From NCBI RefSeq assembly GCF_900110925.1, contig NZ_FOFP01000015.1:62001-126000 (forward strand): a stretch of 64,000 nucleotides of DNA. The letters are read 5' to 3'. Of this stretch, positions 48,539 to 56,933 are shown piece by piece (position 1 is the first letter of the stretch; the number at the start of each line of letters is the position of its first letter). A program made the position numbers and the translations under genes. The notes beneath the pieces are model-generated. The model searched no databases. It saw only the letters and a list, made by a program, of their open reading frames with translations, and had not been told where the DNA came from. Origin of the DNA: Pseudomonas cuatrocienegasensis (lineage in GTDB: Bacteria; Pseudomonadota; Gammaproteobacteria; Pseudomonadales; Pseudomonadaceae).

Positions 48539-48587
48539 AGGGCCCTCTCCCGTTTGGTTCGTGTGCGACGAAACGGGGACAGCCTCT
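48539..48587. mobile_element. Collapsed remnant of the MITE-like element at the gluQ stop
   Basis: Only the two ends of the 267-bp family remain, back to back in 49 bp. Read from the gluQ side the end is AGAGGCTGTCCCCGTTTCGT (three differences from the full copies' AGGGTCTGTTCCCGTTTCGT). The opposite end begins AGGGCCCTCTCCCGTTTGGT. It overlaps the last base or two of the gluQ stop codon and would form a hairpin in the gluQ transcript. Confidence 0.6.
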
Positions 48588-49473
48588 AATCCAGGCTGGC
48601 TTCGGCCAGGGTGGTGCTACGTGGAATACGGCTGGCATCCCAGCGTGTCGTCGCCCAGGCCAGTACTTCAGCGGGGCGCGCCTGGGCGAGGTGCGCATCA
48701 CTGTCCTGGCCCAGGGCGCGCAAGGCACGCAGTAGCAGGGCGCTGGCCTGCTCGGCTGGGAGCGCTGGCGAGCGGTAGGTCTTACCCAGCTTGTGGCCAT
48801 CGGGCTGGGTCAGCAGCGGGACGTGCAGGTAACGTGGCTGGGGCAGGCCAAGCAGCTCCTGCAGATAGAGTTGCCGTGGCGTGGAGTCCAGCAGGTCGGC
48901 GCCGCGTACGACATCGGTGATGCCCTGCCAGGCGTCGTCCAGCACCACGGCGAGCTGGTAGGCATGCAGGCCATCGCGGCGGCGAATCACGAAATCGCCC
49001 ACCTCGCGGGCCAGGTCCTGGGCAAAGGTTCCCTGCACGCGGTCATTGAACCCGTAGCGTAGCGCCGGCACACGCAGGCGAATCGCTGCATCGCTCAGCC
49101 CGTGGTTCTGCTCGCGACAGGTGCCGGGGTAAAGGCCATTGCTGCCTTCGAGTTGCTTGCGCGAGCAGGTGCAGGCATAGGCCAGGCCCTGTTCGAGCCA
49201 GCGCTGCAGCACTTCGGCGTAGGCGTCGGTGCGCTGGCTCTGGCAGACCACCTCGGCGTCCCATTCAAAACCGTAGGCTTCAAGGGTCTGCAGGATCGCC
49301 GCCTGGGCGCCCGGCACTTCGCGCGGCGGGTCGAGGTCTTCCATGCGCACCAGCCAACGGCCGCCCACGGCGCGGGCGTCGAGGTAGGAAGTGAGGGCGG
49401 CGACCAGCGAGCCAAAATGCAAATAGCCGCTGGGGGTGGGGGCGAAGCGGCCGATGTAGGGCGGACGGTTCAT
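48586..49473 (-). CDS. gluQ: Glutamyl-Q tRNA(Asp) synthetase
   Basis: A truncated GluRS paralogue that glutamylates queuosine at position 34 of tRNA-Asp. The 295-residue protein has IGRFAPTPSGYLHFGSLVAAL (HIGH-like), the zinc-site cysteines CTCS...YPGTC, and KLGKTYRSPAL (KMSKS-like, with the family's altered motif). It lacks the anticodon-binding domain. ATG 49473; an in-frame TTG two codons upstream is unlikely. It follows dksA after a terminator, as in enterics. Confidence 0.94.
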   Translation of the reverse strand: MNRPPYIGRFAPTPSGYLHFGSLVAALTSYLDARAVGGRWLVRMEDLDPPREVPGAQAAILQTLEAYGFEWDAEVVCQSQRTDAYAEVLQRWLEQGLAYACTCSRKQLEGSNGLYPGTCREQNHGLSDAAIRLRVPALRYGFNDRVQGTFAQDLAREVGDFVIRRRDGLHAYQLAVVLDDAWQGITDVVRGADLLDSTPRQLYLQELLGLPQPRYLHVPLLTQPDGHKLGKTYRSPALPAEQASALLLRALRALGQDSDAHLAQARPAEVLAWATTRWDASRIPRSTTLAEASLD

Positions 49474-49496
49474 GGGCAAGCCTTAGGTAGAAACAA

Positions 49497-49520
49497 CAAG
49501 GGGTGCCGAAGCACCCCTTG
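49497..49520 (-). terminator. dksA-gluQ intergenic terminator
   Basis: CAAGGGGTGC / GCACCCCTTG with a 4-base loop, then TTGTTTC on the minus strand. It would end dksA transcripts and limit read-through into gluQ. Confidence 0.85.
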
Positions 49521-49564
49521 TGGGTCGTCAGGCCGAAGCCTGGCGCGATGTACTGCACGGCCAA

Positions 49565-50008
49565 TCAGGAACCGATCTGCTTTTCCTTGATTTCCGCCAG
49601 GGTTTTGCAGTCGATGCACAGGGTTGCGGTCGGGCGGGCTTCGAGGCGGCGAATGCCGATCTCTACACCACAGGAGTCGCACCAGCCGTAATCGTTGTCT
49701 TCGATCAGTTGCAGGGTTTCGTCGATTTTCTTGATCAGCTTGCGTTCACGGTCACGGGCGCGCAGTTCGAGGCTGAATTCCTCTTCCTGGCTGGCGCGAT
49801 CGGCTGGATCGGGGAAGTTGGCTGCCTCGTCCTGCATGTGGTGTACGGTACGGTCGACTTCCTGCATCAGTTCCAGCTTCCACTTATTGAGGATGCCGGT
49901 GAAGTGGGCGCGCATCGGCTCACCCATGTATTCCTCGCCCTTTGTTTCTTTATAGGGCTCGAAACCACGAGTCAGTTGGCTGCTAGTTGCTTTTGCTTTG
50001 GTGGGCAT
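49565..50008 (-). CDS. dksA: RNA polymerase-binding transcription factor DksA
   Basis: Binds the RNA polymerase secondary channel and acts with ppGpp in the stringent response. The 147-residue protein has the coiled-coil (LQLIEDNDYG preceded by FSLELRARDRERKLIKKIDE), an acidic tip (DPADRA) and the four-cysteine zinc finger CDSC...CIDC. So it is the zinc-binding DksA, not the zinc-free DksA2. ATG 50008 (MPTKAKATSSQLTRGF). Confidence 0.97.
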   Translation of the reverse strand: MPTKAKATSSQLTRGFEPYKETKGEEYMGEPMRAHFTGILNKWKLELMQEVDRTVHHMQDEAANFPDPADRASQEEEFSLELRARDRERKLIKKIDETLQLIEDNDYGWCDSCGVEIGIRRLEARPTATLCIDCKTLAEIKEKQIGS

Positions 50009-50203
50009 GGATGACCGCCTCTCACTCTCTCTAATCCACTGCGCAGGATACTATCCTTTGCCGTTAATACTCGGCCCTGCGGCTGCAAGCGGGCGAACTT
50101 ACCAGAACAACACCTGCCGCGCCACTCCCGGTTGTCGAGGTTGCTGCCGTTTGCCCCAGGCCTTGGGTAGAATCCGCGGCTCGACCCATTTCAAGGCCCT
50201 TTC
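50009..50203. promoter_or_regulatory. Divergent dksA / aminotransferase gap
   Basis: A 195-bp gap that must carry both promoters. I saw no repeat or clear -35/-10 pair. Confidence 0.3.
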
Positions 50204-51385
50204 ATGCCCACGACCTACAGTGCCCGCAGTCGCGCCATCGAGCCGTTCCACGTCATGGCCTTGTTGGCCCGCGCCAATCAGTTGCAGGCCGATGGGCATG
50301 ATGTGATTCACCTGGAGATCGGCGAGCCGGATTTCACCACCGCCGCGCCTATTATTGCCGCTGGCCAGGCTGCCCTGGCGGCTGGCCATACGCGCTATAC
50401 CGCAGCCCGTGGTTTGCCCGCCCTACGTGAAGCGATTGCCGGGTTTTACGCCCAGCGTTACGGCGTGCAGGTTGATGCCGAGCGCATTCTGATCACCCCC
50501 GGCGGCTCGGGTTCATTGTTATTGGCCACCAGCCTGCTGGTCGATCCGGGCAAGCACTGGTTGCTGGCCGATCCGGGTTACCCGTGCAACCGACATTTTC
50601 TGCGCTTGGTCGAGGGCGCGGCGCAACTGGTGCCGGTTGGCCCCGAGGTGCGCTACCAACTGACTCCCGAATTGGTCGATCGGCATTGGGATAGCGACAG
50701 CGTCGGCGCGTTGGTCGCCTCGCCGGCCAACCCGACCGGTACGCTGCTCAGCCGCGAGCAACTGGGCGGGCTGTCCCAGGCGCTCAAGGCCCGTGGCGGG
50801 CACTTGGTAGTCGATGAGATCTACCACGGCCTGACTTACGGCTGCGACGCCGCCAGTGTGTTGGAGGTGGATGACGACGCCTTCGTGCTCAATAGTTTTT
50901 CCAAGTATTTCGGCATGACCGGTTGGCGCCTCGGCTGGCTGGTGGCGCCGCAGGCGGCGGTGGCCGATTTGGAGAAGCTTGCGCAAAACCTCTACATCAG
51001 TGCGCCGAGCATGGCCCAGCACGCCGCACTGGCCTGCTTCGAGCCCGCGACCCTGGGAATCCTCGAACAGCGCCGGCATGCCTTCGCCGCGCGTCGCGAC
51101 TATCTCCTGCCGGCATTGCGCGCGCTGGGCTTCGGCATCGCCGTGGAACCGGAAGGCGCCTTCTATTTATATGCAGACATCAGCGCCTTTGGCGGCGATG
51201 CCTTCAGCTTCTGCCAGCACTTTCTGGAAACCGAGCATGTGGCCTTCACCCCAGGCCTGGATTTCGGTCGCTACCAGGCCGCGCACCATGTCCGTTTCGC
51301 CTACACCCAGGACCTGCCGCGCCTGGAGCAGGCGGTCGAGCGCATCGCCCGTGGGCTGAAGAGCTGGCGCGCCCGTGAAATTTGA
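50204..51385 (+). CDS. PLP-dependent class I/II aminotransferase
   Basis: A 393-residue fold-type I aminotransferase. It has HLEIGEPDFTTAAPIIAAG, the cofactor-binding TPGGSGSLLLA and ASPANPTGTLL, and the PLP lysine in NSFSKYFGMTGWRLGW. It is related to aspartate/alanine-type enzymes; substrate is not clear. Neighbours dksA and sfsA as in other pseudomonads. ATG 50204 (MPTTYSARSRAIEPFHVMALL). Its end overlaps sfsA by 11 bp. Confidence 0.9.
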   Translation: MPTTYSARSRAIEPFHVMALLARANQLQADGHDVIHLEIGEPDFTTAAPIIAAGQAALAAGHTRYTAARGLPALREAIAGFYAQRYGVQVDAERILITPGGSGSLLLATSLLVDPGKHWLLADPGYPCNRHFLRLVEGAAQLVPVGPEVRYQLTPELVDRHWDSDSVGALVASPANPTGTLLSREQLGGLSQALKARGGHLVVDEIYHGLTYGCDAASVLEVDDDAFVLNSFSKYFGMTGWRLGWLVAPQAAVADLEKLAQNLYISAPSMAQHAALACFEPATLGILEQRRHAFAARRDYLLPALRALGFGIAVEPEGAFYLYADISAFGGDAFSFCQHFLETEHVAFTPGLDFGRYQAAHHVRFAYTQDLPRLEQAVERIARGLKSWRAREI

Positions 51386-52079
51386 GCCGCCGCTGCAGCA
51401 AGGGCGCTTGCTACGCCGCTACAAGCGCTTTCTCGCCGATATCGAAACTTCAACCGGCGAGTTGTTGACCCTGCATTGTCCAAATACCGGCTCGATGCTC
51501 AATTGCATGAGCGAGGGCGCGGCGGTCTGGTTCAGCCGTTCCAATGATCCCAAGCGCAAGCTGCCGGGCACCTGGGAGATCGGCGAGACGCCCCACGGGC
51601 GCCTGGCGCTGATCAACACTGCGCGCGCCAATACCTTGGTGGAGGAGGCCCTGCGCGCCGGGGTGATCAGTGAGCTGGACGGCTTCATCGGGTTGCGCCG
51701 CGAAGTGCCCTATGGTCAGGAGCGCAGCCGGGTGGACTTCTGCCTGGAGTACCCCGGTGGTACGGCCTTCGTCGAGGTCAAGAGCGTCACCCTGGGCTTT
51801 GCCGACAGCAGCGTGGCGGCCTTCCCCGATGCGCGCACCGAGCGTGGCGCAAAGCATCTGCGCGAGCTGGCGGCGCTGGCCCGCGCCGGGGTACGCGCAG
51901 TGCAGCTGTATTGCGTGAATCTCTCCGGTATCAGCGCCGTGCGCGCCGCCGAGGAGATCGACCCACAATATGCGGCAGCGCTACGCGAGGCGCGCTTGGC
52001 CGGCGTCGAAGTGCTGGCTTATGGTGTGGATATCAGCCCGGACGAGGTGCGGGTGGTACGCCGTTTAGAAGTGCTATAG
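51375..52079 (+). CDS. sfsA: SfsA, sugar fermentation stimulation protein homologue
   Basis: A 234-residue member of the SfsA family, with an OB-like N-terminal part (LLRRYKRFLADIETSTGELLTLHCPNTGSM) and a nuclease-like core (RVDFCLEYPGGTAFVEVKSVTL, with D...E-x-K residues). It binds DNA non-specifically in E. coli; its role here is unknown. GTG start at 51375 (KFEPPLQQGRL follows), overlapping the aminotransferase gene. Confidence 0.93.
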   Translation: MKFEPPLQQGRLLRRYKRFLADIETSTGELLTLHCPNTGSMLNCMSEGAAVWFSRSNDPKRKLPGTWEIGETPHGRLALINTARANTLVEEALRAGVISELDGFIGLRREVPYGQERSRVDFCLEYPGGTAFVEVKSVTLGFADSSVAAFPDARTERGAKHLRELAALARAGVRAVQLYCVNLSGISAVRAAEEIDPQYAAALREARLAGVEVLAYGVDISPDEVRVVRRLEVL

Positions 52080-52083
52080 AGCG

Positions 52084-52146
52084 TGTGGGAGGGGCTTTAG
52101 CCGCGACTCTTTCGGCGCTTGTAAGAGTTATCGCGAATAAAGGCTA
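52084..52146. repeat. REP-like repeat, degenerate copy
   Basis: GTGTGGGAGGGGCTTTAGCC followed by GCGA is shared with 7841-7921 (reverse orientation). The other arm has decayed to TCGCGAATAAAGGC. It lies between the sfsA stop and the convergent Rieske gene, overlapping the latter's stop. Confidence 0.7.
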
Positions 52147-52461
52147 GGGTTGTACCCAAATGCCGGTGGCGTCCTCACTGCAGGCAATGGCCTGCAGCCC
52201 CTGCCCGGCGCAGGGGCCGGCCACGCACTCACCGCTCTCGATCAGAAACAGCGCGCCATGGCGGGCGCACTGGATCAAGCTGCCGCTGTTGTCGAGAAAC
52301 TGATCCGCTTGCCACTCCAGCGGCACTCCACGGTGCGGGCAGCGGTTGCGGTAGGCATACACCTGACCGGCCCGTCGTACAGCCAGCAGGTTCAGTTCAT
52401 CGATAACGAAGCCCCGGCTCTGGCCTTCAGCCAGCTCGCCGGGGGTGCATAAGCGGATCAT
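52144..52461 (-). CDS. Rieske 2Fe-2S protein
   Basis: A 105-residue single-domain Rieske protein: CPHRG and CARHGALF supply the Cys-His pairs of the cluster. It lacks a membrane helix, so it is a soluble ferredoxin-like carrier or oxygenase partner. I see no catalytic partner next to it. Starts MIRLCTPGELAEGQSRGF. Confidence 0.88.
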   Translation of the reverse strand: MIRLCTPGELAEGQSRGFVIDELNLLAVRRAGQVYAYRNRCPHRGVPLEWQADQFLDNSGSLIQCARHGALFLIESGECVAGPCAGQGLQAIACSEDATGIWVQP

Positions 52462-52532
52462 CGCGTGCTCCAGTAATGAAGCCGGATTATCGCGCAGGAA
52501 GAAGGGGGGCGCATCCTTGCGCAGATGAAACG

Positions 52533-54734
52533 CTAGAACTGCCAGGACGCCGATACGCGGAAGTTGCGCCCTGGCTCGCTGTAATAGTCATCCGGTTGCG
52601 CGCCAGTGCGGCTGCCCGTGTCCGGCACGTTGAGAGCGTTCCAGTACTGCTTGTCGAACAGGTTGAACAGGCCGGCTTGCAGACGGACGCCCTCCAGGAC
52701 CGCCGGTTGCCAGAAGCCGGTGAGGTCGACCACGGCGTAGCCGGGCGCCTGGAAGTCGCCGTCGTTCTCGACCTTGTCGCGGCTGCGGGCGGCGGTCAGC
52801 ATCAGGTCGGCGCCGTAGCGTTGCTGGGTGTAGCTCAGGCCGAGGGTGCCGGTGAGGGGAGCGACCGAGTTCAGGTGCTGGTCGGTTTCGCGGTCTTTGC
52901 CGACGGCCCAGGCCACCGATGTCCAGGCCTGCCAGGCCGGGGCGAATTGCCAGTGGGCGGTGCCTTCCGCGCCGTAGATGCGCACCTTGTTGCGGTTCTC
53001 CATGACTTCGAAGAAAGTCGGGAATTCGCCGGTCTGGAAACCGTAGTCCGCCTCGTTGGCGGTGATGCTGTCGATGAAGTTCTTGTAGCGGTTGTCGAAC
53101 AGGCTGATGGAGCCGCCCAGGCGCTCGTTACCCAGGCGCGTGCCGACTTCATAGCCGGTGCTTTCCTCGGGTTTCAGGTTCGGGTTGCCGACCCGCGCGT
53201 AGCGCATGCCGGTGTTGATGAAGGTGCTGTACAGCTCGTTGACGTCGGGTGCCTTGAAGCCCTCTGCCCACTGGGCATAAAAGCTTGCCAACTCGTGGGC
53301 CTGCCAGTTCAGCAGCAGGCTGCCCGACCAGTTGGAGTCTTTGTTCTCGGTCAGCATCACGCTGTCGCCTGCCAGTACATAGCCGCTGGTGTTGCTATCG
53401 GGTTTGTAGGCATAGCGGTCGTAGCGCAGGCCGGGGGTCAGGGTCAGGGTATCGCTCAGGTCGATTTCGTCCTTCAGATACAGGGCGTAGAGCGTGCCCG
53501 GTGTTTTCGGCATTTCGGCCTGGTTGGTGTGCAGGTTCATGCAGGCGAAATAAATTCCTGTTGGCGTACCACCGGGCTGGAAGGGTGGCACCAGCACGCT
53601 TGGGCAGGCATCGTAGCCGCCGCTGTACTGCTGCGCCTCGATTCGGCTCGCCTCGCCACCCAGGGTCAGGTTGTGCTGGCCGACCTGTTTGCCCAGGCTG
53701 CTGTTGATGCCGTACTGGGTCTTCTCGATCTCATTGCTACGCCCGAACGGGCCGGCCAGGGTGCCGGCGCGGGTGGCGTCGACTTGGTCCTCGCGATAGA
53801 CCTTTTGCCAGTAAACAACGGTCTCTGCCCAGTCGAGCAGGCCACTGGCGTCCTCGGCCTGGTAATGGTGGTCGAAGGACAGGCGCTTGCGCTCGTTGGT
53901 TTCGCGGGCGTCATAGTGATCGGGGTAGTTGGCCGTGCCCTGGTTGATTCGACTGTCCATGTCCTCTTCGCGCTCGAACCGCTCGGCGGTGATGCCCACG
54001 CGGTGACCGCCCTGCAGCTTCTGCTGCACCTTGACCAGCAGGCTGTGCTGGTCGGTGTCGCTGGGGTTGGGCTCGGTACGCTGGCTACCCAACGCATCGT
54101 CATGACCCATGTTTTCGCGCTCGTGCCCTTGCCGGCCACCGGCCTGCAGCAGCCAGGAGGTGTCGTTGAAACGCCCGGCCAGGGCGGCATTCAGGCCCCA
54201 GCTGCGGTCGGCGCTGTCGTAATCACTTTTGACCAGGCCGGCGAAGTCGTCTTCGGTGCCCAGGAGATCGTCTGGATTGAGGGTGCGTAACTGTAGCGCG
54301 CCACCGAGGGCTCCTGAACCCATCTGGCTGGAGTTGGCGCCGCGTACCACGTCGATCGATGACAGGCTCTGGAAGTCGATGCTGTCCAGGCCACCGTTGA
54401 CCTCGCGCACAGCGTCGTTGAGCCAGGGCAGGCGAATGCCGTCGATGGTGGTCAGCACGCGGTCGCTGTCCAGGCCACGGATGTTGATGCTGTTGTTGTT
54501 GCGGTTATAGCTCACGCCGGGTTCGGCGCGGCGTGCGAGGTCGTCGAAGCTGCGGATCTGCCGCCGTTCAAGGGTATCGGCGTCGGTGCTGGTGGTAGTC
54601 GGCAGCGCCTGGGCAGCAGCAGTGGCGGTTACTTCCACATCCGGTAGCTCGGCGGGAGCGTCAGCCAGGACCAGAGAGGGGCAGAGCAGCAGGGCAAGCC
54701 AGGGGCGGCGGGTGAACGGTGGGCGAATCAGCAT
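52533..54734 (-). CDS. phuR: TonB-dependent haem receptor PhuR-like
   Basis: A 733-residue outer-membrane receptor of the haemoglobin/haem family. It has signal WLALLLCPSLVLADA, a TonB box (DVEVTAT), a plug (SINIRGLDSDRVLTTIDGIRLP...VRGANSSQMGSGALGGALQ), then a 22-strand barrel ending in ...NFRVSASWQF with terminal Phe. It transports haem to the periplasm. Start ATG 54734 has GGAG 8 bases upstream; ATG 54740 is an alternative. Divergent from phuSTUVW, with a Fur-type box between. Confidence 0.93.
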   Translation of the reverse strand: MLIRPPFTRRPWLALLLCPSLVLADAPAELPDVEVTATAAAQALPTTTSTDADTLERRQIRSFDDLARRAEPGVSYNRNNNSINIRGLDSDRVLTTIDGIRLPWLNDAVREVNGGLDSIDFQSLSSIDVVRGANSSQMGSGALGGALQLRTLNPDDLLGTEDDFAGLVKSDYDSADRSWGLNAALAGRFNDTSWLLQAGGRQGHERENMGHDDALGSQRTEPNPSDTDQHSLLVKVQQKLQGGHRVGITAERFEREEDMDSRINQGTANYPDHYDARETNERKRLSFDHHYQAEDASGLLDWAETVVYWQKVYREDQVDATRAGTLAGPFGRSNEIEKTQYGINSSLGKQVGQHNLTLGGEASRIEAQQYSGGYDACPSVLVPPFQPGGTPTGIYFACMNLHTNQAEMPKTPGTLYALYLKDEIDLSDTLTLTPGLRYDRYAYKPDSNTSGYVLAGDSVMLTENKDSNWSGSLLLNWQAHELASFYAQWAEGFKAPDVNELYSTFINTGMRYARVGNPNLKPEESTGYEVGTRLGNERLGGSISLFDNRYKNFIDSITANEADYGFQTGEFPTFFEVMENRNKVRIYGAEGTAHWQFAPAWQAWTSVAWAVGKDRETDQHLNSVAPLTGTLGLSYTQQRYGADLMLTAARSRDKVENDGDFQAPGYAVVDLTGFWQPAVLEGVRLQAGLFNLFDKQYWNALNVPDTGSRTGAQPDDYYSEPGRNFRVSASWQF

Positions 54735-54814
54735 CGTCATGACTCCAGTGCGTGGGGGCAGCTCTGCGGCTGTTGGTTGGCAATGGCGCAAAACGGTAAC
54801 CAGATTAATTCTCG

Positions 54815-54833
54815 GATGCAAATACTTCTCATA
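54815..54833. promoter_or_regulatory. Candidate Fur box between phuR and phuS
   Basis: GATGCAAATACTTCTCATA (19 bp), in reverse TATGAGAAGTATTTGCATC, resembles the GATAATGATAATCATTATC family with several mismatches. It lies between the divergent haem genes, as in P. aeruginosa, so iron repression by Fur is likely. Confidence 0.6.
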
Positions 54834-54909
54834 TAGATTATTTTGTTTGGGTTTTGATACGACTGCCCAGGCCGCAGTCGCCCCAGGCCTTGAGAGAGGA
54901 AGCGTTCCG

Positions 54910-55977
54910 ATGAATACCGCATACACCGCCGCCGTGCAGGTGGCCGATCTGTATCAACGCTGGCAGGCCCTGCGCCATGAGCAGCCGCGTTTACGCGCCC
55001 GCGAGGCGGCCGCCGCGCTGGGCGTCAGCGAAGCCGAGCTGACTGCCAGCCGGTTGGGCGTGGATGCCGTGCGCCTGCGCCCGGACTGGGCCGAGTTGCT
55101 GCCGGCGCTGGGTGAACTGGGTCGGGTGATGGTGCTGACGCGTAATGAGCACTGTGTTCATGAGCGCAAAGGCCTGTACCGCGAGGTCAGCGTCAGCGCT
55201 AACGGGCAGATGGGGTTGGTGGTGTCGGCCGATATCGATCTGCGGCTGTTCCTCGGCGGCTGGGCCAGCGTGTTTGCTGTGGCCGAGCAAACCGCCAACG
55301 GTATGCTGCGCAGCCTGCAGGTGTTTGATCGTCAGGGCGTTGCGGTGCACAAGGTCTACCTGACCGAAGACAGCCACGTGTCGGCCTGGGCGCCGTTGCT
55401 GACGCGCTTCGCTGCGGCCGAGCAAAGTCCTGAACTGGCCCTGCAGCCGCTGCCTGCAGCGCCGCTGCACAAGGCCGACGAGCAGATCGACCAGCAGGCT
55501 CTGCGCGATGGTTGGGCGGCACTGAAGGACACCCACCACTTTTTCGCCTTGCTGAAAAAGCACGAGGTCGCGCGGACCCAGGCTTTGCGCCTGGCGGGCA
55601 GCCAGTGGGCTGAGCCGCTGGACACCCGCGAATTGCCCCGGCTGATGGAGCAGGCGGGCGCCGGTGAGGTGCCGATCATGGTGTTTGTCGGCAACCGCCA
55701 CTGCATCCAGATCCACACCGGGCCGGTGCGCAACCTGCGTTGGATGGACACTTGGTTCAACGTTCTTGACCCTGACTTCAACCTGCACCTGCAGACCGCC
55801 GGGGTGGTCGAACTCTGGCGCGTGCGCAAGCCCAGCGTGGACGGGGTGATCACCAGCCTGGAGGCTTTCGACGCCGACGGCGAACTGGTGGTCCAGCTAT
55901 TCGGCGCGCGTAAACCGGGTATGGCCGAGCGCGACGATTGGCGCGAATTGGCCGAGGCCTTGCCGGTTCTGGGCTGA
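54910..55977 (+). CDS. phuS: PhuS/HemS haem-trafficking protein
   Basis: A 355-residue cytoplasmic haem chaperone that passes haem to haem oxygenase. It has two HemS repeats (VLTRNEHCVHERKGLYREVS ... LRLFLGGWASVFAV and the second IMVFVGNRHCIQIHTGPVRNL ... HLQTAGVVELWRVRKPS). The HLQTAGVVELW segment is typical. ATG 54910 with GAGGAA upstream. First gene of the plus-strand haem operon, divergent from phuR. Confidence 0.93.
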   Translation: MNTAYTAAVQVADLYQRWQALRHEQPRLRAREAAAALGVSEAELTASRLGVDAVRLRPDWAELLPALGELGRVMVLTRNEHCVHERKGLYREVSVSANGQMGLVVSADIDLRLFLGGWASVFAVAEQTANGMLRSLQVFDRQGVAVHKVYLTEDSHVSAWAPLLTRFAAAEQSPELALQPLPAAPLHKADEQIDQQALRDGWAALKDTHHFFALLKKHEVARTQALRLAGSQWAEPLDTRELPRLMEQAGAGEVPIMVFVGNRHCIQIHTGPVRNLRWMDTWFNVLDPDFNLHLQTAGVVELWRVRKPSVDGVITSLEAFDADGELVVQLFGARKPGMAERDDWRELAEALPVLG

Positions 55978-55986
55978 GCCCTGTGT

Positions 55987-56012
55987 GCCCGCCGCCATGC
56001 TTGGCGGCGGGC
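55987..56012 (+). terminator. Strong hairpin between phuS and phuT
   Basis: A perfect 10-bp stem GCCCGCCGCC / GGCGGCGGGC with a 6-base loop, then TTTGCTTATTT. It is likely to attenuate read-through or protect the phuS end. Confidence 0.7.
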
Positions 56013-56039
56013 TTTGCTTATTTATAAGGAGCCCTGACC

Positions 56040-56933
56040 ATGCGTCTTGCGCAGATACTCGGCGGCCTGGCAGCCGTTTTGTTGTTCCCGAATCAGGTGC
56101 TGGCGGCCGAGCCGTTGCCGCAGCGCTGGGTCAGTGCTGGCGGCGCGCTCAGCGAGTGGGTGGTCGAACTGGGCGGAGAAGCCCGTTTGGTCGGGGTCGA
56201 CACCACCAGCCTGCATCCGGCGTCGCTCAGCCGTTTGCCGAGCATTGGTTACCAGCGCCAACTGGCCGCCGAGGGCATTCTCAGCCTGCAGCCGCAATTG
56301 TTGCTGGGCACTGAAGAGATGGGCCCGCCACCGGTCTTGGCGCAGCTAAAGGCCGCAGGGGTGCAGGTCGAGGTGCTGCCGTCTACGCCGGATCTTTCTA
56401 CCCTGGCCGCCAACCTGCAGCGCATCGGTACGCTGCTGGGCGAGCCGCAACGTGCCAGCGCGCGTTTTGACGCCTACCGCGAACAGCTGCAGCGCCAGGC
56501 TGATTGGCTCGCGCAGGCACAGCAGCCGGCGCCGCGCGTACTGTTGGTGGTCGGCCATGCCGGCGGTAGTCCGCTGGCGGCAGGGCGGGGCACGGCGGGT
56601 GCCTGGCTGGTCGAGCAGGCCGGCGGGCGTAATCTGCCCGAGCATGAGGGCTACAAAACCCTGTCCACCGAGGCTTTGCTGGCCCTGGACCCCGAGGTGC
56701 TGGTGATCGCCGATCGGCGTCTGAAAGGTGATGCTGCGCGCGACGCGCTGTTGGCGCAGAACCCGGCTCTGGCGGCCACCACGGCCGCGCGTACGGGGCG
56801 CCTGCTGACGCTGGACCCGACCCTGCTGGTCGGTGGCCTGGGGCCGCGTGTACCGGATGGGCTGGCGGCCATGTCCGCAGCCTTTTATCCTGCCCGCCAG
56901 CCCCTTACCGCCGAAGCCTCGCCTAAGCCATGA
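56040..56933 (+). CDS. phuT: Haem ABC transporter substrate-binding protein PhuT
   Basis: A 297-residue periplasmic haem-binding protein. It has a signal peptide to about residue 23 (AAVLLFPNQVLAA), helical-backbone lobes, and Tyr71 in GYQRQLAAEGILSLQP, the candidate haem ligand. VLLVVGHAGGSPLAAGRGT and PRVPDGLAAM mark the second lobe. ATAAGGAG precedes ATG 56040. Overlaps phuU by 4 bp. Confidence 0.93.
   Translation: MRLAQILGGLAAVLLFPNQVLAAEPLPQRWVSAGGALSEWVVELGGEARLVGVDTTSLHPASLSRLPSIGYQRQLAAEGILSLQPQLLLGTEEMGPPPVLAQLKAAGVQVEVLPSTPDLSTLAANLQRIGTLLGEPQRASARFDAYREQLQRQADWLAQAQQPAPRVLLVVGHAGGSPLAAGRGTAGAWLVEQAGGRNLPEHEGYKTLSTEALLALDPEVLVIADRRLKGDAARDALLAQNPALAATTAARTGRLLTLDPTLLVGGLGPRVPDGLAAMSAAFYPARQPLTAEASPKP

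Noticed and set aside
52476..54290. A 604-residue plus-strand frame opposite phuR
   Set aside because: Antisense shadow; phuR is clearly the real gene.
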